From Coenobita brevimanus (taxonomy: Eukaryota > Arthropoda > Malacostraca > Decapoda > Coenobitidae), in the NCBI GenBank assembly GCA_032717465.1, contig CM064681.1, positions 17,073,916 to 17,137,915 on the forward strand: a stretch of 64,000 bases of DNA, in the 5' to 3' direction. The translations under genes were made by a program, and so were the position numbers. Shown piece after piece: positions 53,143 through 64,000 of this stretch (its first letter is position 1; each line of letters starts with the position of its first letter). The notes beneath the pieces were generated by a model, which made no database searches, had not been told where the DNA came from, and saw only the letters and a program-made list of their open reading frames with translations.

Positions 53143-53343
53143 TTAACCTGACCTGTGTATAACATTAATATTGTATCTGTTCTGTGTGTAATTAAGGTCA
53201 AATATGTGTAAGGTTGGTTGACCTGAGATTTTATCCCCTGTTCCTCTTGTTGTGTATTATAGATCCGGTCTCTGAAAAGAAGCCCTGCTCAGTAGCTAGT
53301 GTTCTAAGGACGAGAAGTCGACCTCAGAACACATAGCATAACA

Positions 53344-53348
53344 GTTTG
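53344..53348. repeat. Right target site duplication of Gypsy-2 (gtttg)
   Basis: Copy of 43042-43046. Confidence 0.9.
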
Positions 53349-53479
53349 TAATAATGGTGCTGTTCATGTCAAAGCTAGTTGTCCTCTTCCTTCTGAAGTT
53401 GAGATTCCCTACGAATACCCCACTATCTGAGGTCATACTTAGGCCCTGTTTCAGACTTTTTCCTTTTTGATGGTTTTTT

Positions 53480-54650
53480 TGATCTGATCTATGTTTCTCT
53501 CTCTTGTTTCTTCTCTTTGTCTTTTGTTGATAGTCTTATTTAATTCTGTTCTTCTATTTCGTCTTCCTTTGTTTTTACTTTCACTTCATTTCTTTTTTTC
53601 ATGAGCTCGAATGTCTTTTCCAAATAATTCTTGGCTTTGGTTGTATGAGGTTTCCCTAATATCTCTGCTGATTCTCTTAGCACTTTTGTTAGTTTGTCTT
53701 TCAACTCATCAAAATCACATTCAGCATCACTTAGAGTCTGAAATATGTTCGTTACTTCCAACTGAAAGGCTGCACTGTTTTCGTTTACCTTTGTTGGACA
53801 TATCTTTTTTTTTTTTTTTTTTAATAATCTTCTTTCTTTAACTTATGAAATTAAATCTGGCTGTGAAACCCACTATTCTATGGTCACTTGTTATATTTAC
53901 TTTGTTGATAACTGTGACATTTGTGATCATGTTCTTATCTGCTATAATGAAGTGGATTTCATTCTTTGTTTCTCAATTTGGACTTTTCCAGTCCATTTTC
54001 TCTCTGATCTTTTGTGAAACAATGTGTTCATTATTTTCATGTTATAAGTTTTAGCAAACTTTACCACCATTTCTCCTCTTTCACTCCTTTCTCCAACTTC
54101 CAATGTTCCCACACATGCTTCTCCATTTTTTTGAGTTGCCAAGTTATGCAATGAAGTCTCCCATGGGTATAGTATATGTGGTGTTTTCTTTTTCCATAAT
54201 CTGGGAGATGTCAATATAGAATGTTTCTGTTTCTTCCTCTGAGCTTTGACAAGTCGGTGCATATACTTGCATTACTTTTTGAGTGCATTTTTCTTTTTTT
54301 TACAATCTACTTACAATCCATGCTGCTCTGTCAGATACATCGCTGAATTTAACAGTGTTGTCTTCAAGACTTCTGTTATCGTAATTAAAAATCCTACACC
54401 ACTAACTCTTTCATTTTGCTATCCTCTGTCTTCGGCCTGAATTACTTTTTCTTCTTTTCTGTGGATCTCACTCAGACCTACAATATCCCAACTAATGTAT
54501 CCCAATTCAGTCAATAAGTTATCAAGTTTGTAATCTTCGGCAAGGCTTCTTACATTGTATGTAAAGATCTTCATGGATATCAGTTTCCTTAATATCCGAG
54601 TCTCTAATTGGCCAGCACAATGCCAACTTACTTTCGGTGGCACTCTACCA
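53480..54650 (-). pseudogene. RTE-type LINE fragment: 5' leader and endonuclease
   Basis: The minus frame opens near 54570 with MKIFTYNVRSLAEDYKLDNL, WDIVGLSEIHRKEEKVI, the start of an APE endonuclease. After frameshifts it continues as QIMEKENTTYTIPMGDF-like text near 54170, with a SERGEMVVKFAKTYNM segment (54262-53942), and ends with FDELKDKLTKVLRESAEILG and TKAKNYLEKTFELMKKRNEV (53761-53540), the linker before RT in RTE/CR1-like elements. RT itself is absent; homology is lost near 53480. It is therefore a 3'-deleted fragment lying 130 bp from Gypsy-2. Confidence 0.75.
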
Positions 54651-54973
54651 TAAGCAAGGGAGGCAGTGCGGTTGGACCTTTAGTAGACTATGGTCCAACA
54701 AGAATGCCCGTCAAATCAGTTGCAATAAAGTTCATGTCTGGTAAGGAGGATTGTGGCAAAGAATCTCACCTCCCTGCAACACAGATTCTGGTGAGATGCA
54801 ATTTTTTGTACTACCTCAATCAGTATATTCGGTGGAGCCTTATATATCTATTGGGGGTCCCATGGACCAAACCTTCCAGGACAGTACAGTCTAGGACTTT
54901 AGTTCTACAACTTTTTTTCTCTTTCTTTATTTTGCCTTTCCACCATTGAGGCCTAAGCCCCTGGTGATTAAGG

Positions 54974-55292
<319 letters not shown>

Positions 55293-55411
55293 TTATTTGT
55301 TTTCCTGTATTTTATGGTTTTATTTTTATTTTGTATTTTTTAGACATTACATTGATCATATTGAAAAAAAAGATGCCTAATCTACTGTAAAGACTCTAAA
55401 ACTAATAAACA

Positions 55412-55508
<97 letters not shown>

Positions 55509-55622
55509 TGTTTTCCTGTATTTTATTTTTATTATGTATTTTTTAGACATTACATTATTCATATTGAAAAAAAAAAAAAAAATGCCTAATCTAAAGACCC
55601 TAAAACTAATAACTAAACAGAC
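55293..55622. repeat. Duplicated unit with (AT)n spacer
   Basis: TTATTTGTTTTCCTGTATTT through CTAATAAACAGAC at 55293-55413 is repeated at 55504-55622; (AT)n at 55414-55503 separates the units. Confidence 0.9.
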
Positions 55623-55689
55623 AAATCGCTAACCTGTACTAAATCCTAAAAGACAAATAGCTAAGCCTACAGTTATGATAAAAATTCCT

Positions 55690-56105
55690 CGACGAAGAGA
55701 ACACCATTGACTTCAGGTATGTAATGCCTTTCTACCTTTCATACCTGCACTTATCATCTGCTGACTGTTAGTCGAGGCAGCAAAAAATATTGGGGACATC
55801 AGCATATAAAAGAGAACCTGAGGAGTCAGGACCTATTTCATATACGTCAGCTGTCGACCCTAATTAAGATAACTTATTCAAGATGATATAATTTATTGAA
55901 ATATGTACAGAAAGTGTAGTACCTCACCCAACAGAATACCATCGACTTAAAATGCTCAGTACCATTCTATATTGGACACTTGCACTCATCGATTGGTGAC
56001 TGACAAGCGAGGAACGTGGTTTAATGTAGGGGACATCAATATCAGAAGTAGAGCAGTCAGAAGTAGGAGATATTTCCAATAAGTCAACTGTCAACCCTAA
56101 TTAAT
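55690..56105. repeat. 235-bp direct duplication, probable LINE 3' UTR
   Basis: Blocks GAAxACCATxGACTT, TTGGGGACATCA / TAGGGGACATCA and TGTCxACCCTAATTAA recur at an offset of 235-237. The region lies just 3' of the I-clade LINE that ends near 56160 on the minus strand. Confidence 0.8.
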
Positions 56106-56149
56106 AATACAATATATACATATATACATTCGAAAAAAAAACATACCCA

Positions 56150-58705
56150 TATAGTAAAAAAGGTCACATCACTCTGATCAGTCCAGGCTCTCTCAAGAAA
56201 GCCATCAATTTATTGGTCATAACAATATCACCATCCTGAGGATGGTTGAAAGGGTGAAGGGGACATCCGATGCGCTGCAGTAATTTATAAGTGAAGCACG
56301 TTCATGAATAAACTGCTGACAGTGCGGGATTATATGACTAACAGATAACACTGCATTACAGGTGTCACAGTGCGGTGTTAATCGTCTGTCCATATGTGAT
56401 TTCATATGGGTTAATACGGTGGCATTAACCCGCAAGCGCGCCAACACTTTTTTTTTTCCAGACAACTGGGACAGTTGACAGTATCCCAGTCACCCAGGTA
56501 TGGCTTGTATGTTGGAATATTAAGTCTAGTCCACTGACCTTGCCACAGAAGATTTATTGATTTCTTGGCAAAAGAGAGACTCGACCGTAGATCATTAGGA
56601 ACGTCCCAAGTCTCCTCGAGCTCTGCAGACGACTTTGCAAGTAAGTCAGCCTGCTCATTTCCGTAGATACGACAATAGCCAGGCACCCAGATCAGCTTGA
56701 AGGACTTGTCACAGGAATGCAATTTATTAATAATGAGGCCCTGGATCTCATTGGAATCCGTAGTACAAGAAGCAATTGCCTGAAGGGCTGATTTTGAATC
56801 TGAAATATTACAAACGAGCTATGCCTTGAATTTATAGCATAGTCTGTGGCTTTGTCAATTGCAAAAAGGTTGGAGGTAAACACAGATATATGAGTCTGCA
56901 ACTGGTGCCTGAGGGAACATTCAGTCAACCACACACCAGCACCCACACATTCACTCGACTTAGAGCCATCAGTGTACAAATGGTGAGACCCCAAGTGATG
57001 AACGATGATGTTACAAAATAAGTGGTGGACCTCCACCTCCGGCACCTTGGTCTTTGGTGCTGGGAGCCATGATACGTTAACAGTACAGCCAGGTGGCTCC
57101 CGGGGCGCCATACTATTTGACACCAACTTGTCACAGTCACTGAGGTCCACACCAAAGTCCTGAGTCAGTAAGTGGAGGTGAACGGTAAGTGGCCAACGAA
57201 CCCCCCACATTAGATGGTGGTATTGACACAGGGGGGTACAGGCCACATTGCCGATATTACTCTTTCTGAGTGTCTTTACTCCGTAGAACAGGGCCAGATG
57301 GTCTCAGCAAATACTGAGGGGAGGCACATTCGCCTCCACTTCCATATGAGCTACACGGATACACCTGACAGGTCCAAGGCACATTTGCAAACATTTATTT
57401 TGCAACACATCCAACCTCCTCAGTGTGGCATCAGATGCCAAGCCATACACCTGTGCACCATAGTCTAGCTTGTATCTAATAAGGGACTTATACACCATTA
57501 ATAAAGATTTTCTATCAGCACCCCATGTAGTAACCGCTAGGTACTTGAACATTTAATGGTTTATCACAAGGAGCAAGCAAATTATTAACATGAGGTTTAA
57601 AATTCAATCTGCAATCACAGTGGAGGCCCAAAACCTTTACAGAATTTTGAAAAGGTACCACTTGATTATCCAAAAATTAATGCAAATTGAGGACGTCATG
57701 ATTAGTGAAAACTACAGCGGCACACTTAGGGATGGCAAACTTAAATCCTCACTGCAAGGCCCATTGGTGGACGGAGTCAAGGGCTGCTTGAATCCGCCCA
57801 GCCAAAAATTGTGCATTCCGGGAAGAGTGCCATATTACACAATCATCAGCGTAGAGCAAGTACAGTATTTTAGATTCCTAGGGATGGGAGCTCATGACAG
57901 AATATCATTGATCATAATACTAAAAAAGATGGAACTAAGAACACTTTCCTGGATATATATATCTGATGTTATGTTATGGGGTAATTTGGCAGAGAAAGTT
58001 CTGTCCCCTAAGATATTTGAAATAAAAATAGGCAAATTACCTCTTAAACCATACGCATAGAGCTTCATTAGAATACTGTGTTGCCATGTCGTGTCATAGG
58101 CTTTATGTATGTCCAAGAACACCGCTATCATGAATTGTTTATTGGCAAATGCCTGGGCAATACAATGCTCCAAATTCATTAAATGATCTGCTGAACTTCT
58201 GTATTTATGGAAGTCACATTGTCGATCATTTAACAAATTATTCGACTGTAAAACAAAAAGAAGTCTCTTGTTAACCATTCATTCCATGCCCTTACATAAA
58301 CAAGAAGTCAACACAATAGGACGAAATGAAGTGGGATTCATAAGACAACCAGTTTCTTTGGGTATCAGTATGACGTGCACAAACTGCCATGAGTTCGGGA
58401 ACGTTTGGGATGCCCAAATCTCATAGTGCAATGCTAACAACTTAATCAGGTTGTCCTGATTAAAATGCTGAATCATATAGTATGTGATGGTGTCTAGTCC
58501 AGGGTTGGTGCCATTACAGGATTTAACGGCAGGGAGCAGTTCATCTAGCATAAACTCTTGGTTGTGTGGGGAGTCTATGTCTACTGTGGCAAAGTCTAAT
58601 ACCTCTACTTCAGCCGTGCGTTTATGATGTTGAATACGCTGGTCATAATTGACTCAGCTACTGACATGAGATCACTCCTGGCAAGGATGTTAGGAACGTC
58701 CATGG
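56150..58705 (-). pseudogene. I-clade LINE: reverse transcriptase and RNase H
   Basis: RT from 58600: LPAVKSCNGTNPGLDTITYY, FPNSWQFVHVILIPKE, FRPIVLTSCL, DRQCDFHKYRSSADHL, AVFLDIHKAYDTTW, then LLYADDCVIWHS near 57855 (catalytic pair intact) and YKSLIRYKLDYGAQVY. An RNase H domain follows, a mark of the I group: HHLYTDGSKSSECVGAGVW (57020 region) and FKLIWVPGYCRIYGNEQADL (56700 region). The C-terminus has a Cys/His cluster (CDTCNAV, SHIIPHC). Multiple frameshifts. The 5' part (endonuclease) is cut off where LINE-A copy 2 begins at 58709. Confidence 0.9.
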
Positions 58706-58708
58706 GCT

Positions 58709-61333
58709 TGTCTATCTATCTATTGCCAGATGCCTCAATCCCGTACGGGTTGCCACAAACAAATCGCCTCCACGTCCCCATGTCCCCCGCCATTTCACTG
58801 CCCTGCTTCCAACTCACACACCCCTCTCTCATATACCTCTCCACTCCATCCCTCCATCTCATCCTCGGCCTCCCTCTCCCTCTCCCCCCCTCTGCCTCAC
58901 TCACATACACTCTCCTCGTCAGTCTCTCACCCTCCATCCTCTCCACATGGCCAAACCACCTCAGTGTGTTCCTCCTAAAGCTTCCCATCACATCCACATC
59001 CACACCACAACGGCCCTTTATATTCTCATTTGTCAGCCTGTCCCTCCATGTGACTTCACAGGCTCCTCTTAAATAACTCATTTCCACTGCTCTCACTCTT
59101 GACTTGAGTCCTTCCAACAATATCCAAGCTTCACTTCTATACGTTAGAGTTGTATCACAATACTGTCAGGTAGTAACTTTTTCACTTCCATGCTCACTTT
59201 CCTGCTTCTCATCACTCCTTTCAAGGAACCAGCGACCTTTCTTCCTTGTTGTACCCTTTCAAGCACTTAACCCTCCAAACTTCCATCCTTACTCATCGCA
59301 CTCCCCAAGTACTTAAACATACTCACATTTTCCATTTCCTCACCATCCAACCTCACTGTACATTCACTGACTTCACCTCTCTCAAAGACCATCACTTTAC
59401 TCTTCCCTACATTCACCTTTAGATTCCGTTTCATATACTCTCTCCCAGACTCATCCACCAAGCCTTGTAGCTCCCTTCGTCTTCACTTAACAACACAGTA
59501 TCATCTGCAAACAACAGTACAGGGAGTTTCCAAACATTGCCCTCTCTCACTAGGGCCACTCCAACATCCACTGCCCTACCTTGTATCTCTTTTATTACCC
59601 CATCCATGTACAGATTGAAGAACCATGGAGACATGACACATCCCTGTTTCAACTCAACCTCCAAAGAGAAAAATTCACTCAGTTCACCATCCACACGCAC
59701 TGCAGCCTTAGCACCATCATACATACTCTTCACAGCATTCAGCAACTTCCCATCTACTCCATATATTCTTAATACTTTCCGCAATCCTTGTCTATCCACA
59801 CTGTCATATGCTTTCTCCACAACTTTTTCCCTTCTCTAGAAACTTTTCTACTAAAGATCTAAGAATGAATATTTGGTCTACACAACCTCTTCCCTTCCCA
59901 AAGCCTCCCTGTTCTTCTCCAACTAATTCCACTGTTATTTCCTTAACTCTGTCAATAAGTATCCTACCATACACTTTTCCTATTACAATAAGTAGACAAA
60001 TGCCCCTATGATTACCACACACTTCTTTTTCCCTTTTTCCTTTGTACAAGCGAATAATTGTACCTGACTTCCAATCCTCTGGAACTCTGCCTTCCTCCCA
60101 GGCCAATCTGCACATCTACCATATCCATTCTACTACTATCTCTCCCCCATGCTTCAGCATTTCACCACACACTCCATCAATTCCTGGGGCTTTCCCCAAT
60201 TTGACTTTCTTCATTGCTTCCACAACTTCTATCCTACTGATTTCTTCCTGTCTTCTCACTTCTCTCCTTCTCCCAGCCATGCCACTTATACTCGCAGTAC
60301 TTCTATTCTCTATGCGTAACAATTCCTTGAAGTGTTCTATCCATCTGCTCACTTTTTCTCCCTTCTCCATTAGTAATCTACCATTTTTATCTTTCACTCC
60401 CCTTCTAACTTCACTGCCACCCTGTCTTACACTCTTCATCTCTTTCCAGAACATTTTTTTACAGTCCCTCCACTTTACACTCAAATTCCTTCCAAATTCC
60501 TCATCCACTCTCTTCTTACTCTCTCTTAATAATCTTTTCACCTCTCTCTTCCTCTCTACATATAACCCTCTCTTCTGCCTCTTAACTTCCTCCATGCCCC
60601 TATTTCTCATTCATTCATTGTATGCTTTCTTCTTTTGTGCCACGGCCTGTCTCACCTCTTCATTCCACCATGCTGTTCGTTGCACCCGCTTTCGTCTTCT
60701 ATTCACCCCACACACCACATCACATGCTGCACATATTTCTTCTGTGAATATCTTGCACACACCTTCCACATCCACCATCTGCTCCAATTCATATTTACCC
60801 AATCGTTCCTCCACTTCTCTCTCATATTCTGCCTTTTTTTTTCATCCCCTTGTAACCTTTACACCCTCCTTGCAACTACTCTTTCCTCTCGTCCTTCCAT
60901 TCTTCTACTTCTCCATCTTACTTGGATCTTGATTCTGGCCACCACCAAGTAATGGTCAGAAAGTCCACTCCCCCAGCCTCTATAAGCTCTTGCATCTATT
61001 ACACATTTTTGCATCCTTTCATCCACACACACATTATCAATCATTGCCTTCCTTTCATTCAGTTCACCACCCACCCTTCTCATCACGCATCATGTATACC
61101 TGTGGATCATTTTGTGCCTGAAGAGAGTATTGGCTATCACCAACCCCCTCCCGGCACAAATGTCCACTAATGCACTGTCATTCTCATCTCTCTCAGCAGG
61201 CACACCCAACTCACCAACTATTCCATCCACCTTCACATTCCCTACTGTACCATTCATATCACCAATCAAAAAGACTCTTTCATTCCTTCCAAACTTTTCC
61301 GTGCACACTTCCACATTGTCACAGATGTTATTA
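58709..61333 (-). pseudogene. LINE-A copy 2: endonuclease remainder, RT, C-terminus
   Basis: The best LINE-A copy. Endonuclease C-half: RVFLIGDMNGTVGNVKVDGI (GDFN-type motif), FRHKMIHRYT, GSGLSDHYLVVARIKI (SDH). RT: GKAPGIDGVCGEMLK, RVPEDWKSGTIIRLYKGK, GNHRGICLL, MEKAYDSVDRQGL, LKQGCVMSPWFFNLYMDGVI, LLFADDTVLLSEDEG (catalytic pair intact), FKYLGSAMSKDGSLEG. C-terminus: LRWFGHVERMEGERLTRRV, GRGRPRMRWRDGVERY. The 3' end has a (TAGA)n tail at 58709-58726. Only a handful of stops and frameshifts. The first part of the endonuclease is missing at 61333, where a TTAA-bounded repeat starts. Matches copy 1 at 1-180 and 10391-11840. Confidence 0.92.
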
Positions 61334-61337
61334 TTAA

Positions 61338-62105
61338 CCCTTCCATGGCCGCGAGCATCAAATGACGTTTAGCTGATAAATAGCCACAGGCGTCATTTGA
61401 GCGCGGCCTATAAAAAACTGCGAAAATTTTGGGGAAGTGAACGAAATATCTGAATGTCTTCAGACTGACCTACACTACAGTCCCATACATCTCATCATGC
61501 AGTTCAGAGCCTGCTGCTGTAATGAGTGGATTTTCGATTTTTTCGCTGCTGGGCCATGCTTAAACAAGCACAACTACACCCATTATCTCGACCCAGGCAG
61601 AAAATATCATCTTTGTCCTCTCTTGCAAAACACACACAACCACCTGTTTACGATTATGAGTTAATGCAGGCTAAAACAAAAAAGACATAAGTGAAAAATA
61701 CATTTTTGTCTTGGTATCTTTACTTATTTGCTCAGGTTTGTTGTACTGGTTTGGATCATTTAATGCAGTGCGACTTCTGGAAAACCGTGAACACTTTCGG
61801 GAAGTGAACGAACATCTGGGACGTGAGACTGACCTTTGCAAGTTCGCTCTCACACCTCATCTGTCAGTTCACAACTTGCTGTAGTGACGAGTGGATGTAC
61901 AATTTTTTCGCACATGGCTATGCCTAAACACACATAGTTACACCCATTATCGCGACCGAGACAGAAAATATCATCTTTCTACTCCCTTGCAAAACACACA
62001 CACAACCACCCTGTTTATAATTATAAATAAACACAGGCATAAACAAAGAACACATGAAAATATAATTTAAATTTTGTTTCGTATCTTTACCTATCTGCTT
62101 CAGTA
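61338..62105. mobile_element. TTAA-bounded repeat with 367-bp duplication (piggyBac-type candidate)
   Basis: TTAA at 61334-61337 is followed by CCCTTCCATGGCCGCGAGC and a nearby inverted word (GAGCATCAAATGACG versus CGTCATTTGAGCGCGGCC at 61352-61407). Two units share GGGAAGTGAACGAA, ACACCCATTATC, AGAAAATATCATCTTT and GTATCTTTAC at an offset of 367: 61413-61737 and 61780-62107. A complementary right end was not found before the next LINE begins, so the element may be truncated. Confidence 0.6.
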
Positions 62106-62106
62106 C

Positions 62107-64000
62107 ATATCCCTTTTGGCCCTTTTCCTCACAGAACCACAAATCTCACCTTCTACTGACATATCCCCATTTTGTTTTCCCGGTTACCATCTCCTTACAA
62201 ACTTCCGTAACAAGGGCGGCACCTGTTGTTATATCAAATCCCAATATGCAGTTGACATTATTTTAAACGTCACTTCATCCAGTTTTGATTACTCATTATC
62301 TAAACTAAATTGTCAAACTATTACCAAATATATTTGTGTAGTTTATCGCTCCCCCAATGCTTCTTCGGAACCCAGTGTATTTGATTCCATATCCACACAG
62401 TTGAGTAACCTTAACGTTGCCCTTAGCACTGCAAATACCATTTTGGGTGATATTTAACATACATTATGTTGATTGGTTATTGCATTCTGCCAAGACTGAC
62501 GACGCTGATTTAGAGTGCGAGCTGTTTGCAGAATCGTTTAATCTCACCCAGCTGGTAAAGCAACCAACCAGAATACCTGATAATCCTGACCGTAATACCC
62601 ATCTCTTGAATTTATTCTTGACAAATAATCCAGATCAATATAGGATAGAGGTACTGTCACCACTTGGATCCTCTGACCACAGTCTCATCAAAGCCTCATT
62701 AGTTAACCCTCCCACACCTCCCCGTTCTGAACCTGTCAGGGTGACCCGATGGCACTTTGATAGGGCAAACTGGGATGGATTTATAAATGATCTTGTTGAC
62801 ATTCCATGGCAGTCTTTCTTCTCTAGTGATCCCAGTTCTACCCAGTCCCACATTTGCGACTAAATGCTAGCTGGTATGGATTTATTCATACCAAGTCAAC
62901 AGTTCACTAAAAGATCGAACTCTCCAAAGTGGTTTGATGGCAACTTTGCCAGAGCAACAGCCCAAAAGTCAGTAGCATATAAGTCTTACTTAAATAAAAA
63001 AACATCTGAATCACTCTCTCAATTTAAAATTGCTAGAAATCATGCAAAAGCCGTTATAAATCTAGCAAAATCAAACTTTCTTCAAAAGCAAGCATCAAAA
63101 CTACTTACCAACCTTAATGACAATAGAATATTCTGGTCAACTCCTAATTCTTTCAATAATAGCTTTAACAAGTCATCTTCCATTCCCCCACTAAAATCTT
63201 CAGATGGCAACATTACAAATGACCCGAGTGGGAAAGCGGATATTTTTGCCAGTACATTTGCCAGAAACTCTACCATAGACGATACCAGCCAGAATGTCCC
63301 AGTACTAAAAATTGATTCTCCCGAAATTGCCCCCACTTAAAATAAAGACAAGATATGTAAAATCCAACCTAGACAGTTTACCGACCAACAAAGCTCCAGG
63401 CCCAGGTGGAATTCCGCCAATTGTTTTGAAAAAGTGTTCCCTAAACTTGCCTCTGTTCTAGCTATATTATTCAGACTATGCATAAGTACTTCTTTATTCC
63501 CAAATTCATGGAAAGAAGCCAATATCCACCCAATTCCGAAGAAACGAAGTTCCTCTGACCCCTCTGATTACAGACCAATAGCTGTCACATCTTCTCTTGG
63601 TAAGGCATTTTAAACTTTAATCAATAAGCACATTGCTAAACATTTTCAATCCAACAACTAAATCAGTAATAGACACTATGTTTTTCGCCACGAAAGACCC
63701 ACCATTGACATACTCAATATCCTAACTCATACCATCCATCAATCAATTGATCTACATGGAGAAACTCATGCAGTAGCTCTTGATAGCTTTCGACAGAGTA
63801 TAGCATCATTCCCTGCTGGTCAGACTTTCTTGCTATGGACTAACGTCTTTTGTTCCTTTGATTTCTTCATATCTTAGTGACAGAAAAATGAGAGTAAAAG
63901 TAGATGATGTATAGTCTAATTTTTACTCAATTAACGCCAGTGTGCTGCAGGCGTCAGTTCTGGCGCCGACCCAATTCCTGGTTCATATCAATGATCTCAT
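62107..64000 (+). pseudogene. LINE-J relative, endonuclease and RT (runs off the window)
   Basis: Endonuclease from LLALFLTEPQISPSTDISPF through TKYICVVYRSPNAS, NTILGDI (GDFN degraded by a frameshift), LVKQPTRIPDNPDRNTHLLN, PLGSSDHSLIKASL (SDH intact). Linker: KRSNSPKWFDGNFARATAQK. RT starts near 63357: LPTNKAPGPGGIPPIVLKK, then motif A near 63785 (degraded), YLSDRKMRVKVDD and LQASVLAPTQFLVHINDL at the window end. Same organisation and similar wording as LINE-J copy 1 on the other strand (17236-18896), so the same clade but a distinct copy or subfamily. The N-terminal ~40 residues of the endonuclease are absent. Confidence 0.88.

Larger units (their letters stand above)
43047..53343 (+). mobile_element. 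Gypsy-2, Ty3/Gypsy LTR retrotransposon
   Basis: Complete but inactive element: 5' LTR, primer-binding site, gag, protease, RT, RNase H, integrase, Pro/His-rich tail and 3' LTR. It is the same type as Gypsy-1, with protein-level similarity along the whole length, the same primer-binding site and the same GCATAACA LTR end, but it is clearly a different subfamily, with LTRs about 1.4 kb (before a later insertion) against 2.3 kb. It has more frameshifts than Gypsy-1, and catalytic residues are altered in protease, RT and integrase. Confidence 0.95.
49974..53343 (+). repeat. 3' LTR of Gypsy-2, interrupted by a MITE
   Basis: Matches 43047-44443 when 51171-53142 and one TTAA are removed. Begins TGAAGTGCCC, ends AGCATAACA, followed by the gtttg duplication at 53344-53348. 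Confidence 0.93.

Noticed and set aside
62060..62075. TTTAAATTTT as the right TTAA end of the 61338 element
   Set aside because: Flanking bases are not complementary to CCCTTCCATGG, so it does not form the needed inverted end.

Overview
This window is repeat-dominated animal nuclear DNA with no cellular operons, no bacterial signals and no multi-exon host gene that I can recognise. It holds nested retrotransposons: Ty3/Gypsy LTR elements, at least five kinds of non-LTR elements (LINEs) and fragments of Penelope-like elements. It also holds TTAA-flanked piggyBac-type DNA transposons and many long microsatellites: (CA)n, (CT)n, (AT)n, (GATA)n. This mix fits an arthropod, and a decapod crustacean would be my guess. 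That is inference, because no diagnostic host gene is present. Almost every coding region is broken by stops or frameshifts.

Layout. From 1 to 11840 an RTE-like LINE (called LINE-A here, + strand) is split by a 10.2 kb minus-strand Gypsy element (Gypsy-1, 186-10385, target duplication gtagg). Its 2.3 kb LTRs contain a repetitive open reading frame. From 12395 to 18896 a second LINE (LINE-J, minus strand) is split by a 3.6 kb piggyBac transposon (13624-17231, TTAA duplication). From 18995 to 23110 lies a nearly full-length minus-strand CR1/L2-like LINE with ORF1 and ORF2. From 23200 to 28714 there is a patchwork of small repeats: a 124-bp-arm hairpin, SINE-like copies, a degenerate minisatellite, piggyBac-type MITEs, a palindromic mini-element and a GC-rich foldback element. 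LINE-B (+) occupies 28720-32108. A second LINE-J copy (33100-35560) is split by a truncated jockey-like LINE. A short helix-turn-helix ORF (36083-36427) is the only candidate that might not be plainly retroelement-derived. From 38490 to 42870 lie microsatellites, Penelope-type GIY-YIG fragments, an RTE tail and a GC-rich block.

Gypsy-2 (43047-53343, + strand, target duplication gtttg) is a diverged relative of Gypsy-1. Its 3' LTR carries a 1972 bp TTAA-flanked non-autonomous piggyBac insertion. Beyond it are an RTE-type endonuclease fragment, giant (AT)n tracts with an 84-bp perfect palindrome, an I-clade LINE with RNase H, a second LINE-A copy and a TTAA-bounded repeat with a 367-bp duplication. 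A + strand LINE-J relative then runs off the window end.

How parts relate: the nesting gives a relative history. LINE-A predates Gypsy-1, LINE-J predates the piggyBac and jockey insertions, and Gypsy-2 predates the MITE in its LTR. Both Gypsy elements have lost catalytic residues, several through G-to-A changes of Asp or Glu codons, so neither looks autonomous. The most unusual signal is the 84-bp (28-codon) in-frame repeat inside the LTRs of both Gypsy elements.
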